Part shown: in pieces, positions 43,103-51,769 of the stretch
Position numbering within the stretch: the stretch's first letter is position 1
Layout of the letters: every line of letters begins with the position of its first letter
DNA from: Caulobacter sp.
Lineage (GTDB): Bacteria > Pseudomonadota > Alphaproteobacteria > Caulobacterales > Caulobacteraceae
Direction of reading: 5' to 3'
DNA: 64,000 nucleotides
Assembly (NCBI GenBank): GCA_029866155.1
Contig: JARWZW010000030.1
Location: 1-64,000 of the forward strand
The notes under the pieces: model-generated
Databases searched by the model: none
Told to the model about the DNA's origin: nothing
What the model saw: the letters and a program-made list of their open reading frames with translations, nothing else
Translations under genes and position numbers: made by a program

Positions 43103-44806
43103 GTGATTGTCGGGATTGATCTGGGAACGACCAACAGCGCGGTTGGCGTCTGGCGCAACGGCAAGGCGGAACTGATCCCCAATCGCCTGGGCCAGACCCT
43201 CACGCCTTCGGCCGTCGGCCTGGACGAGAGCGGCGCCCTGCTGGTCGGCATGGCGGCGCGGGAACGGATGTCGACCCATCCGGGGCGCACCGCCGTCACC
43301 TTCAAGCGCTATATGGGGTCGACCCGGGCCACACCCCTGGGAGACAGGACCTATCTGCCGGAAGAGCTTTCCGGGCTGTTGCTGTCGTCCCTGAAGGCCG
43401 ATGCAGAAGCTTTTCTGGGTGAGCCGGTCACCGAGGCGGTGATCACGGTGCCGGCCTATTTCAACGATCGCCAGCGCAAGGCCACAAGGCGCGCCGGGGA
43501 ACTGGCCGGCCTTAAGGTCCAGCGGCTGCTCAATGAACCTACGGCGGCGGCCTTGGCCTATGGCATCCATGAACTGGGCGACGAGAGCCGATTCCTGGTC
43601 TTTGACCTGGGCGGCGGCACCTTTGACGTCTCGATCCTGGAGATTTTCGAGGGGGTGATCGAGGTCCGGGCCTCGGCCGGCGACAACCGTCTGGGGGGCG
43701 AGGATTTCAACGACCTGCTGGTCGCCGAGATGTTCACCCGGTTCGGCAAGGACTGGGGTGAAGCGGCCAAGACCGACGCCGGCCTGCGCCAGCGGCTGAG
43801 GGCCAGCGCCGAGCGGGCCCGGCGAGCCCTGACCGACAATGCCACTGCCACCCTGTCGGTGATCTGGAAGGACCAGGCTTACGAGATGGAGATCACCGGG
43901 GAGGTTTTCGAAGCCCGGGCGGCGGCGCTGCTGGCCCGGCTCCGGGAACCGGTCCTGCGGTCCCTGAGGGACAGCGACATCCGGGCAGAGGCCCTCAGCG
44001 AAATCGTCATGGTCGGCGGCGCCACCCGCATGCCCGTCGTGCGCCGGGCGGTGACGCGCATGTTCGGCCGCTTTCCCTCCACCGCCGTTCACCCGGACGA
44101 GGCCGTGGCCCTGGGAGCAGCGATCCAGGCCGGACTGAAGGCCCGGGACATCGACCTGAAGGAAATCGTGCTGACCGACGTCTGTCCCTACAGCCTGGGG
44201 GTGGAGAGCACGGAAATGGGCCCCAACGGCCAGGCCCGGGGCTCGGTCTTCTCACCGGTCATCGAGCGCAACACGGTGGTTCCGGCCAGCCGGATGCAGA
44301 GCTTCTTTCCGGTCCATAACGGCCAGAGAAAAGTGACCTTCAACATCTATCAGGGCGAATCCCGCAACGTCTCGGACAATATTCGCCTGGGGCAGGTCGA
44401 GATTCCGGTGCCGCCCGGCAAGGCCAGCGAGGTCGAGATCCAGTGCCGGTTTACCTATGATATCAATGGCCTGATCGAGGTGAACCTCAATGTGCCGGCC
44501 AGCGGAGAGTCCCGCGAACTGCTGATTGTCGATGACGAAGGCCCCAAGGGTCAGGACCTGGCGCAACAGCGGGCGCGGCTGGCCCTGCTCAAGCAGCACC
44601 CGCGGGAAAACGAGGCCAACCGGGCCGCCCTGTCCCGGGCCAATCGCTGCTACGAGGACTATCTGGGCGACAAGCGGGACTATGTCGCCGGCTTGATGAG
44701 TCGTTTCGAGGCGGTGCTGGAGACCCAGGACCCGCTGGCCGCCGACCATGCCCGGGCCGAGCTGACCAGCGCCCTGGACGCCCTTGAGGGCGAGAGCTAT
44801 CTGTGA
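43103..44806 (+). CDS. hscC: Hsp70-family chaperone HscC
   Basis: A 567-residue specialised Hsp70, shorter than DnaK. The ATPase motifs are G-I-D-L-G-T-T-N-S-A near residue 5, N-E-P-T-A-A-A-L-A-Y-G near 140, D-L-G-G-G-T-F-D-V-S near 165 and V-G-G-A-T-R-M-P near 305. The substrate-binding domain and lid are reduced, as in HscC. GTG at 43103 is the start. The stop overlaps the next gene (GTGA), which encodes a J-like protein, presumably its partner. Client proteins are unknown. Confidence 0.92.
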   Translation: MIVGIDLGTTNSAVGVWRNGKAELIPNRLGQTLTPSAVGLDESGALLVGMAARERMSTHPGRTAVTFKRYMGSTRATPLGDRTYLPEELSGLLLSSLKADAEAFLGEPVTEAVITVPAYFNDRQRKATRRAGELAGLKVQRLLNEPTAAALAYGIHELGDESRFLVFDLGGGTFDVSILEIFEGVIEVRASAGDNRLGGEDFNDLLVAEMFTRFGKDWGEAAKTDAGLRQRLRASAERARRALTDNATATLSVIWKDQAYEMEITGEVFEARAAALLARLREPVLRSLRDSDIRAEALSEIVMVGGATRMPVVRRAVTRMFGRFPSTAVHPDEAVALGAAIQAGLKARDIDLKEIVLTDVCPYSLGVESTEMGPNGQARGSVFSPVIERNTVVPASRMQSFFPVHNGQRKVTFNIYQGESRNVSDNIRLGQVEIPVPPGKASEVEIQCRFTYDINGLIEVNLNVPASGESRELLIVDDEGPKGQDLAQQRARLALLKQHPRENEANRAALSRANRCYEDYLGDKRDYVAGLMSRFEAVLETQDPLAADHARAELTSALDALEGESYL

Positions 44807-46617
44807 ACGGCTCCATCTGGGATCGGCTGGGTCTGGAGCGGACGCGGGAGACCCGCGCGGTTCGCCGGGCCTATGCAGCCAGACTCAAGATCACCAACCC
44901 GGAGGATGACGCCGCCGGCTTCCAGGCCCTGCGCGAGGCCTATGAGGCGGCTCTGCGCTATTGCGAGACCGGTTTCGATCTCAGCGGCGTCCGGTTCTAC
45001 TATGAGTCCGGCCCGGACGATGATGACCAGGACGATGATGGCGATGATCCGGGCGCCCTCCCGGACCGCCCAGAAAACGCCGGCGCGGAGCCTTCCCCAA
45101 CCGGTCCGCTCGCCGGGCAGGCCGACCACCCGGGCGCAAGCCCGGCCGCCAACCCGGACGCCAGGGCGTCGCAGGACCCGGGACCTGTCGAGAACAGGCC
45201 GGATCACCAGGCCGCCCTTGCGGCCAGCCGCCAGCGCCTCCTGGCCCTGCTGAGGGCCGAGCCGGCCGCCAGTTCGTCGGCCCTGGCCCTGGCCCTGGAG
45301 GACATGATGAGCCAACCGGCGCTGCAGGGGCTGGACAGCCGCAGCGACTGGGAATTCTGGCTGGCCCGGACCATCCGGCAGGAGGCGCCGCGGTCCGACC
45401 CCCTGATCCACCTGGCCGTCGACGCCCTGAAATGGCGGCGGCATGGCGACGGCGCCCTCGGCCGTGCCGTGGACGCCGCCTTCGACCGGCGGGACGCCCT
45501 GGAATTTCTTCGGGATCTGCGGCTCAAGCGTCATCCGCGACATGTCGCCTTCCTGGCCCTGTCGGGACCGCCGCCCCGGTCCGTCCTGTCCTATCTGTTT
45601 CGCCCTTCGCCCCTGGGGGACCTGCCGGGACTGATTTTACGACTGGAGGAGGATTTTCCGTCCCTGCAGGAGGACTTCCCCCATCTCGAGGCCTGGCAGG
45701 CCTGGCTCGAGGTTCCCCGCCTGTCCCCGGCGGCGCTCTGGGCCGCCATACTGGCCGTTCCGGTATCGGCCCTGGCCTGCCTGTTCCTCGCGCCGGGGGC
45801 CTCGCCCCTGACAGACCTCGGCCTCGCCCTGTCTGGCGGTCTGGCGGTCCTTGGACTGGCCTTTGCCTGGCTCTATGGCATCCAGACGCCCCGTCGACGC
45901 TGGCGCGAGTCCTGGCAATGGCGGGCTCCGGCCTTTGTCGAGCATGGCTGGGCTCCGGCGGGGGGCGCCTTGATCCTGCTGGCGGCGGCCCTGCCTGTCT
46001 CACCCTGGTCCCTGTTGCTGCTGGCCATCCCCGGACTTGGCCTGTCGGCCTGGGCTGCGATTGTCGGCGAGATGGACCGACGGGAGGACGACACCTCCTG
46101 GTGGGTCCGCATGCTGCGGGCCAATGCCTATTACCTGATCTGGATAGCCCTTCTCGCCTGGCGAGGCCCCCCGGCGGTCCATGTCATGGCGCCGGCGCTG
46201 TTGACCGGCGCCGTCCTCAGCGCCCTGGGGTCTCAGAGCCTGCTGGATTTCTGGTGTACGAGGCTGGGGCCGGTCGCCCGGCGGGCCGGCGCCTCGGCCC
46301 TGCTGACTCTGGTTGGTCTGGCGGGCGCCCTGCTGTTCCTGAACGGGCCCGAGCCCGAAGGTCCTATCCAGGGACTGGTCATCGCCCTGGTCGCCATTGC
46401 TGTCCTGGCGGCGCGGCCTCTGGCGGAGACCCTGAATACGGGGCCCCTGACCGCCCGCCACTGGATCGGCTGGCTGGGGCTGATCATCCTGGGCAATCTG
46501 CTTTCGTCCGGGACGCCCTACGACCTGGCCCTGGCCTGCGGCTGGATCCTGGTGGGCCCGACCATCGTCGGCGCCGCAGCCCTGATGGACGCCATGGCCG
46601 AATCCCGCCGCAGCTGA
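44803..46617 (+). CDS. J-like domain membrane protein, partner of HscC
   Basis: A 604-residue protein. Residues 1-55 form a J-like helical domain (I-W-D-R-L-G-L-E, R-R-A-Y-A-A-R-L-K, A-L-R-E-A-Y-E-A-A-L). The HPD tripeptide needed to stimulate Hsp70 reads Asn32-Pro33-Glu34. A Pro/Asp/Glu-rich linker (about 65-130) follows, then a soluble helical region and a C-terminal half with about eight hydrophobic helices. The translation start overlaps the hscC stop. The pairing suggests an HscC system tethered to the inner membrane. Confidence 0.87.
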   Translation: MNGSIWDRLGLERTRETRAVRRAYAARLKITNPEDDAAGFQALREAYEAALRYCETGFDLSGVRFYYESGPDDDDQDDDGDDPGALPDRPENAGAEPSPTGPLAGQADHPGASPAANPDARASQDPGPVENRPDHQAALAASRQRLLALLRAEPAASSSALALALEDMMSQPALQGLDSRSDWEFWLARTIRQEAPRSDPLIHLAVDALKWRRHGDGALGRAVDAAFDRRDALEFLRDLRLKRHPRHVAFLALSGPPPRSVLSYLFRPSPLGDLPGLILRLEEDFPSLQEDFPHLEAWQAWLEVPRLSPAALWAAILAVPVSALACLFLAPGASPLTDLGLALSGGLAVLGLAFAWLYGIQTPRRRWRESWQWRAPAFVEHGWAPAGGALILLAAALPVSPWSLLLLAIPGLGLSAWAAIVGEMDRREDDTSWWVRMLRANAYYLIWIALLAWRGPPAVHVMAPALLTGAVLSALGSQSLLDFWCTRLGPVARRAGASALLTLVGLAGALLFLNGPEPEGPIQGLVIALVAIAVLAARPLAETLNTGPLTARHWIGWLGLIILGNLLSSGTPYDLALACGWILVGPTIVGAAALMDAMAESRRS

Positions 46618-46622
46618 ACAGG

Positions 46623-46654
46623 AAAAAGCCCCCGGCGGACTATCCGCCGGGGGC
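46623..46654 (-). terminator. Intrinsic terminator of the RcnB-like gene
   Basis: GCCCCCGGCGGA (46628-46639) and TCCGCCGGGGGC (46643-46654) form a perfect 12-bp stem with a 3-nt loop. On the minus strand it is followed by five T (46623-46627), as expected for the gene ending at 46696. It may also stop plus-strand readthrough from the J protein gene. Confidence 0.85.
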
Positions 46655-46695
46655 CTGGTTTCAGGCATGAAGGCCGGACCCCATGGGTCCAGGGG

Positions 46696-47343
46696 TCAGT
46701 CGAACAGGTCGAACACGACCGAGGCGATCAGGCCGGTGGCGATGGCCGTCAGGATGACGTCGTCGCCGTGACGATAGTAGCCGTAGCCGCGCGGGGGCGG
46801 GGGCAGGCGATAGGCGCGGTAGTCAACATAATAGCCCCGTCCGCGATAGACCGGCGGCAGATACTCGCCCCGGCGCCAGGTGCGTGCGTAGTAGCCGCGG
46901 GGAGCCTGATACCGTCCGGCATGGTAACGGTGCTGCGACCGGCGGGCCCACTGGCCATAGCCAGGACCGTGGTAGCGTCCGTCCCGATAGCCGTCCCGGC
47001 GATGATCGCCGCCGCCCTGATGATAACCGCGGTCAGCGTAGCCGCCACGATCGCCGCGATCATGGTCATCCCGGCGATGGTCGCCGCCGCCCTGTTGATA
47101 ACCCCGGTCACGGTCGTCCCGGGCGTTGTCGCCACGGTCCTGGCGGTCGCCGCGCTCCTGGGGGGCGCCCCGCTCGTTGGGCTGCGTGCCGCGTTCGTTC
47201 GGACGGGCGCCGCGCTGGCCGCCACGGTCGTCCTGGCGCTCGTAGCGGTCGGATCCCTGCTGGCCGCCATAGGGCTGGGCAGAGGCGGCCCCGGCAGTGG
47301 CGAGGACGGTCAGGGCTGCCGCCGCGATCAGGATGCGCTTCAT
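46696..47343 (-). CDS. RcnB-like periplasmic protein
   Basis: A 215-residue exported protein. The signal peptide ends A-A-S-A-Q. The middle (about 20-130) is low-complexity, rich in Arg, Asp, Gly, Gln and Tyr, with repeats such as G-G-G-D-H-R-R-D. The C-terminal domain, W-R-R-G-E-Y-L-P-P then Y-R-L-P-P-P-P-R-G-Y, is the RcnB motif, and it ends in a hydrophobic strand (I-A-T-G-L-I). RcnB in E. coli influences nickel/cobalt export, but most family members are uncharacterised. A GGGAGA site precedes the ATG at 47343. Confidence 0.85.
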   Translation of the reverse strand: MKRILIAAAALTVLATAGAASAQPYGGQQGSDRYERQDDRGGQRGARPNERGTQPNERGAPQERGDRQDRGDNARDDRDRGYQQGGGDHRRDDHDRGDRGGYADRGYHQGGGDHRRDGYRDGRYHGPGYGQWARRSQHRYHAGRYQAPRGYYARTWRRGEYLPPVYRGRGYYVDYRAYRLPPPPRGYGYYRHGDDVILTAIATGLIASVVFDLFD

Positions 47344-47462
47344 TGTCTTGTCTCCCGGCGGCGGGGCCTTTGGACCATCCTTGGGTCCCCGTCGTTGGGA
47401 GGGGTTATGAAGACCTTCGCTTGAGCCCAAGCTGAACGGCGATGATCATCTGGCGTTCATGT

Positions 47463-48071
47463 TCAACGCCGGCGAAAGACCAGGCTCAGATTGTTGGCGG
47501 GCATGGCGATCCGCTCTCTGAGATCGAGGCCCTGGTCATCAGCCAGCGACCGGACAGCCTCCAGGCGTCGGAGCCCCCAGGCGGGATTGCGCCCCTTCAG
47601 GCTGGCGTCGAAATCGAGGTTCGAAGGGGCGGTGAGGATCCCGTCTTCCAGATAGGGACCGTAGAGGTACAGCAATCCGCCGGCAGGCAATCGCGAGGAG
47701 GCCCCCTTCATGAGGCCCTCGGTCGCGGCCCAGGGCGAGATATGGACCATGTTGATGCAGACAACGGCGTCCACGGCCCCGACCGGCCAGTGTTCAGGAT
47801 CGCTGGCGTCGAGCAGCAGGGGCGCGAGCATCCCCGGCGCGCCGGCAGCGTCCCGCCACCCAGCGATGCTGGTAAGGGCTTCCGGATCTGGATCGGTAGG
47901 CTGCCAGGCCAGATTCGGCAGGCGACCAGCGAAGCTGGCGGCATGCTCGCCGGTCCCTGCAGCGACCTCAAGCACCAGGCCGGACTGCGGCAGGCGAGGC
48001 TGCAGAACCGCGAAGATCGGATCGCGATTGCGCACGGCCGCCGGCGATGACCGTAGAGGATGACTCGTCAT
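47463..48071 (-). CDS. DUF938 methyltransferase-fold protein
   Basis: A 202-residue protein of the DUF938 family. It starts with S-S-P-A-A-V-R-N-R-D-P-I, followed by the SAM-binding motif V-L-E-V-A-A-G-T-G-E-H near residue 35, N-M-V-H-I-S-P-W near 108 and L-Y-L-Y-G-P-Y near 135. Such proteins are probably methyltransferases of unknown substrate. It lies 34 bp downstream of typA on the same strand. Confidence 0.9.
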   Translation of the reverse strand: MTSHPLRSSPAAVRNRDPIFAVLQPRLPQSGLVLEVAAGTGEHAASFAGRLPNLAWQPTDPDPEALTSIAGWRDAAGAPGMLAPLLLDASDPEHWPVGAVDAVVCINMVHISPWAATEGLMKGASSRLPAGGLLYLYGPYLEDGILTAPSNLDFDASLKGRNPAWGLRRLEAVRSLADDQGLDLRERIAMPANNLSLVFRRR

Positions 48072-48105
48072 TGACCCTGGCCCCGGAAGCGTCGCCCGGA
48101 AGCGA

Positions 48106-49938
48106 CTACTCGTCCTTGACGCGACGCTTGCGGAAGCTGGGGTTCAGCACCTTCTTGCGCAGGCGGATATTCTTGGGGGTCACCTCGACCAGTTCGTCTT
48201 CCTCGATGTAGGCGATAGCCTGTTCGAGGGTCATCCGGCGGGGCGGGGTCAGGCGGATCGACTCGTCCTTGCCGCTGGCCCGGACGTTGGTCAGCTGCTT
48301 GGCCTTCATCGGGTTGACGTCCAGGTCGTCCATCCGGCTGTTTTCGCCGATGATCATGCCCTGGTAGGTCTTTTCGTTGCCGCCCACGAACATGAAGCCC
48401 CGCTCCTCGAGGTTCCACAGGGCATAGGCCTGGGTTTCACCATCGGAGTTGGAGACCAGAACGCCCTTCCGGCCGGCGTCGATAGCGCCCTTGTAGGGCT
48501 CATAATGGCTGAACACGCGGTTCAACACCCCGGTGCCCCGGGTATCGGTCAGGAACTCGCCCTGGTAGCCGATCAGCGACCGGGAAGGGCTCATCAGCAG
48601 GATGCGGGTCTTGCCGGCGCCGGACGGGCCCATGTCCTTCAGTTCGGCCTTGCGGGCCGAAAGCTTCTCGATGACGATGCCGCTGAACTCGTCATCGACG
48701 TCGATCATCACCTCCTCGACCGGCTCCAGACGGGCTCCGGTTTCCGGATCGGTCTGGAACACCACCCGGGGACGGCTGATCGACAGCTCGAAGCCTTCGC
48801 GGCGCATGGATTCGATCAGCACGCCCAGCTGGAGCTCGCCGCGGCCGGCGACTTCAAAGGCGTCCTTTTCCGAGGTTTCAGTGACCCGGATGGCCACATT
48901 GGCCTCCAGTTCCTTCATCAGGCGGTCCCGGATCACGCGGCTCTGGACCTTGTCGCCTTCGCGGCCGGCCAGGGGGCTGTCATTGACCGAAACCGTCATG
49001 GAGATGGTCGGGGGATCGATGGGCTGGGCCGGCAGGGCGTCAGAGACGTCCATGGCGCAGAGGGTGTCGGCCACTGTCGCCTTGCTGAGACCCGCAATGG
49101 CGACGATATCGCCAGCCTCGGCGTCATCGATCGGCTGGCGCTTGAGGCCCCGGAAGGCCAGGACCTTGGTGATCCGGCCCCGTTCGATCTCCTTGCCGTC
49201 CCGCGACAGGGCATGGATCGCCATGCCGGGCACGGCCTTGCCGGATTCGATCCGGCCGGTCAGCAGGCGGCCCAGGAAGGGATCGCTTTCGATCAGCACT
49301 GACAGGATCTGGAAGGGCTCGTCAGCACGGCTGACCGCCTTGGGTTCCGGCACATGGCGAACGATGAGGTCGAACAGGGGCGCCAGCGTGTCATTGGGCT
49401 TGGCCAGGTCCATGGTCGCCCAGCCGTTCTTGCCGGAGGCATAGATATGGGGGAAATCCAGCTGCTCGTCCGTGGCGCCGATGGCGGCGAAAAGGTCGAA
49501 GGCGTCGTTTAGGACCCGGTCCGGGTCGGCATGGGGGCGGTCGACCTTGTTGAGGCAGAGGATTGGCCGCAGGCCCATCTTCAGGGCCTTGCCGAGGACG
49601 AACTTGGTCTGGGGCATGACGCCTTCCTCGGCGTCGACCAGCAGGACACAGCCGTCCACCATGCCCAGGATCCGCTCGACCTCGCCGCCGAAGTCGGCAT
49701 GTCCGGGGGTGTCGATGATGTTGATGCGGGTCTCGCCCGCCTCGCCATGCCACAGCACGCTGGTGCATTTGGCCAGGATGGTGATGCCGCGCTCACGCTC
49801 CTGGTCATTGGAGTCCATGGCCCGTTCGACGGTGGCTTCATTGGCTCGGAACACGCCGGACTGGGCGAGCAACTGATCGACGAGCGTGGTCTTGCCATGG
49901 TCGACGTGGGCGATAATGGCGATATTTCGCAGGGACAT
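48106..49938 (-). CDS. typA: Ribosome-associated GTPase TypA/BipA
   Basis: A 610-residue translational GTPase. G1 is A-H-V-D-H-G-K-T-T near residue 11, G3 D-T-P-G-H-A-D-F near 73, G4 N-K-V-D near 128. EF-G-like beta-barrel and alpha/beta domains and the BipA-specific C-terminus follow (with T-P-P-R near 545). It assists ribosome assembly and stress adaptation. The ATG at 49938 begins the family sequence M-S-L-R-N-I-A-I-I; the frame is open upstream but without similarity. Confidence 0.96.
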   Translation of the reverse strand: MSLRNIAIIAHVDHGKTTLVDQLLAQSGVFRANEATVERAMDSNDQERERGITILAKCTSVLWHGEAGETRINIIDTPGHADFGGEVERILGMVDGCVLLVDAEEGVMPQTKFVLGKALKMGLRPILCLNKVDRPHADPDRVLNDAFDLFAAIGATDEQLDFPHIYASGKNGWATMDLAKPNDTLAPLFDLIVRHVPEPKAVSRADEPFQILSVLIESDPFLGRLLTGRIESGKAVPGMAIHALSRDGKEIERGRITKVLAFRGLKRQPIDDAEAGDIVAIAGLSKATVADTLCAMDVSDALPAQPIDPPTISMTVSVNDSPLAGREGDKVQSRVIRDRLMKELEANVAIRVTETSEKDAFEVAGRGELQLGVLIESMRREGFELSISRPRVVFQTDPETGARLEPVEEVMIDVDDEFSGIVIEKLSARKAELKDMGPSGAGKTRILLMSPSRSLIGYQGEFLTDTRGTGVLNRVFSHYEPYKGAIDAGRKGVLVSNSDGETQAYALWNLEERGFMFVGGNEKTYQGMIIGENSRMDDLDVNPMKAKQLTNVRASGKDESIRLTPPRRMTLEQAIAYIEEDELVEVTPKNIRLRKKVLNPSFRKRRVKDE

Positions 49939-50100
49939 TCGGGACTGCTTTATTTGGAGGGCGGCGTCTGGAGCGAGGCGCGCGCTTTTACGCGAGTGCG
50001 GCGCAATAAGCCACCCCATGGCCATGACAGTCTGAATCGGGCGCCCAAAGCCTTGAAAATATTCTCTCTTTGATGAATTTTCACCCTGCAGAGGGAATTT

Positions 50101-50115
50101 TTGTGCGATGCACAA
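50101..50115. promoter_or_regulatory. Palindrome TTGTGC-GAT-GCACAA
   Basis: A perfect 6-3-6 palindrome lies 163 bp upstream of the typA start. It is part of the larger inverted repeat described with the candidate RNA and could be an operator; the related PhaR-type TGC motifs came to mind but the match is loose. Confidence 0.4.
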
Positions 50116-50323
50116 TGGCGAAAATGGGGCGCTATGACCTTGCGGAACAAGTGTTTTTGAAAACCGATGCAGAAATTCTTCGCTGTAGCGCACAGTTTGC
50201 CCTTGCCGGATTGTGCATCGCAACCTATCTTCCAGCTCGTGAGGCGGCGCTGCCGCTTCTGCCCTTCCTGGGCGTTTCCTCCCTAATGAACTGGCCGGGC
50301 CTTCGGGCTCGGCCGTTTTTTTT
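50104..50323 (+). ncRNA. Candidate small RNA with intrinsic terminator
   Basis: Between typA (minus) and the formylglutamate hydrolase gene (minus), a strong plus-strand terminator stands without a plus-strand gene before it. TGCGATGCACAAT (50104-50116) and its exact complement ATTGTGCATCGCA (50210-50222) can pair across 93 nt. GGC (50117-50119) with GCC (50205-50207) and GGGC (50127-50130) with GCCC (50199-50202) could extend the stem. The frame open here runs straight through the terminator and has no known motif. The 5' end and promoter are not identified; the boundaries are the structured span only. Confidence 0.45.
50293..50323 (+). terminator. Intrinsic terminator on the plus strand
   Basis: GGCCGGGCC (50293-50301) and GGCTCGGCC (50306-50314) pair with one mismatch around a TTCG tetraloop, followed by eight T (50316-50323). 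The only plus-strand transcript it could end starts in 49.94-50.28 kb. Confidence 0.88.
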
Positions 50324-50328
50324 GGGTC

Positions 50329-51246
50329 TCAGGCCAGGCTTTTCCAGCCCTCGGCCAGCTGTTTCGACAAACGGGCGACCGCCTGTTTCAGGACAATCAG
50401 ACCCTCGGTCGGCTGCTGGGCAGCCTCATCCCAATAGAGCGCGCGATCAATCTCGATCTGTAGGGCATGGACCCCGCGTGACGGCTGTCCGTAATGCTCG
50501 GTGGTGTAGCCGCCGGCATAGGGCATGTTGCGGACAACACGGAAACCCTGGGCCTCAAGGGCCTTTTCCACCATTCGGGTCAGGCCCGGGGCGCAGGCGG
50601 AGCCGAAGCGGTCCCCGAGCACAAAATCACATCCCTTGCCAAAGCGGGGCGTCACCACCGTGCGGGCGGCGGCTGCGGGCATGGAGTGCCAGTCGATCAG
50701 GATCGCCAGACCAAAGGTCTCGCGGGCCTGGTCGATCAGCCCGGAAAGGGCGTCATGATAGGGCCGATGGGCCGTCTCGACACGCCGCTGGGCCTCCTCG
50801 AAGGTCAGCTTGCGGGCGTAGATCTTCTGGCCTTCGCCGGCGGTCCGGGCGATGGCGCCCAGCCCGGCCGCCACCCGGGCAGTCCGCCCCTGGGCGTAGT
50901 CGGGAAGATCGCCATCAAACATAGAGGGATCCAGCTCCCAGGGATGGCGATTCAGGTCGATATAGGCCCTGCCGAACCGTGACCGGATGGCATGGGCGCC
51001 GACGACCGGTCCGAACGCAACAAGGGAGTCGACCAGAACATCTTCCGACCGGCGCATAACGGACACTTCGACAGCGACCGCCGCCAGCATGTCGGCCGGA
51101 TAGAAGCCACCCGAATGCGGCGAGGCGAAGATCAGCGGCGTGGCGGGCGCTCCGGACAGGGGAGACAGCACGTCGAAGGCTGCGTCCGGGGTCGCGGGCC
51201 AGTCGGCGGCGGCAATCCCTTCGCCTTGAGCACTGAGGATGGTCAT
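50329..51246 (-). CDS. N-formylglutamate amidohydrolase family protein
   Basis: A 305-residue hydrolase. Motifs are F-A-S-P-H-S-G-G near residue 40, R-S-E-D then V-D near 65, I-D-L-N-R near 100, and I-D-W-H-S-M near 200, with metal-binding His/Glu typical of the family. It would release formate from N-formylglutamate (last step of one histidine degradation route) or act on a related amide; no hut genes are adjacent. The ATG at 51246 is preferred; 51273 is an alternative. It is divergent from cpdR. Confidence 0.9.
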   Translation of the reverse strand: MTILSAQGEGIAAADWPATPDAAFDVLSPLSGAPATPLIFASPHSGGFYPADMLAAVAVEVSVMRRSEDVLVDSLVAFGPVVGAHAIRSRFGRAYIDLNRHPWELDPSMFDGDLPDYAQGRTARVAAGLGAIARTAGEGQKIYARKLTFEEAQRRVETAHRPYHDALSGLIDQARETFGLAILIDWHSMPAAAARTVVTPRFGKGCDFVLGDRFGSACAPGLTRMVEKALEAQGFRVVRNMPYAGGYTTEHYGQPSRGVHALQIEIDRALYWDEAAQQPTEGLIVLKQAVARLSKQLAEGWKSLA

Positions 51247-51390
51247 CGGCCCTTTTTCATCCGACCCTGTCATCCGGTCAAAGGCTTTCGACGCAGTCGG
51301 CGCCGCTTCGGCCGGACGGTTCACCACGCCTTTACATCTGGTCTGGTAAGACTGCTGGCCCAGACGTTCGACCTTGCGCAAGAGTCCAGC

Positions 51391-51750
51391 ATGCCACGCA
51401 TCCTATTGGCCGAAGACGACGACTCCCTCCGCAACTTCCTGTCCCGGGCTCTCGAGCGGGCCGGATACGACGTCCGCGCCTGCGCGGATGGCGAGGAGGC
51501 CGCAGCCTGTCTCGACGAGAACTGGGACCTGTTGCTGACCGATATCGTCATGCCCGGAATGGACGGCATCGAGGTGGCGCGCCACGCGGCTGCCCGCCAC
51601 CCCGGCCTGAGGATCATGTTCATTACCGGCTTCGCAGCCGTGGCCCTGTCCGCCAGCGAACGTGCGCCGGCCGGCGCAAAGGTCCTTTCAAAGCCCATTC
51701 ACCTTCGTGAAATCGTCACCGAGGTCGACAGGATGATGGCTGCGGCTTGA
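51391..51750 (+). CDS. cpdR: Single-domain response regulator CpdR
   Basis: A 119-residue receiver-only protein. It has A-E-D-D-D near residue 8, the phospho-acceptor Asp51 in L-L-T-D-I-V-M-P, Thr79 and Lys101 in L-S-K-P. The M-F-I-T-G-F-A-A-V-A-L stretch is characteristic of CpdR. In Caulobacter, unphosphorylated CpdR primes ClpXP for polar localisation and substrate delivery, and phosphorylation by the CckA-ChpT relay switches it off. RcdA, acting in the same hierarchy, is encoded 27 kb away in this window. Confidence 0.9.
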   Translation: MPRILLAEDDDSLRNFLSRALERAGYDVRACADGEEAAACLDENWDLLLTDIVMPGMDGIEVARHAAARHPGLRIMFITGFAAVALSASERAPAGAKVLSKPIHLREIVTEVDRMMAAA

Positions 51751-51769
51751 CGAGCGCAAACAAGGGCGG

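Noticed and set aside
50070-50924. Plus-strand open frame starting in the typA upstream region
   Set aside because: It runs through a strong intrinsic terminator and then antisense to the formylglutamate hydrolase gene; no known motif.
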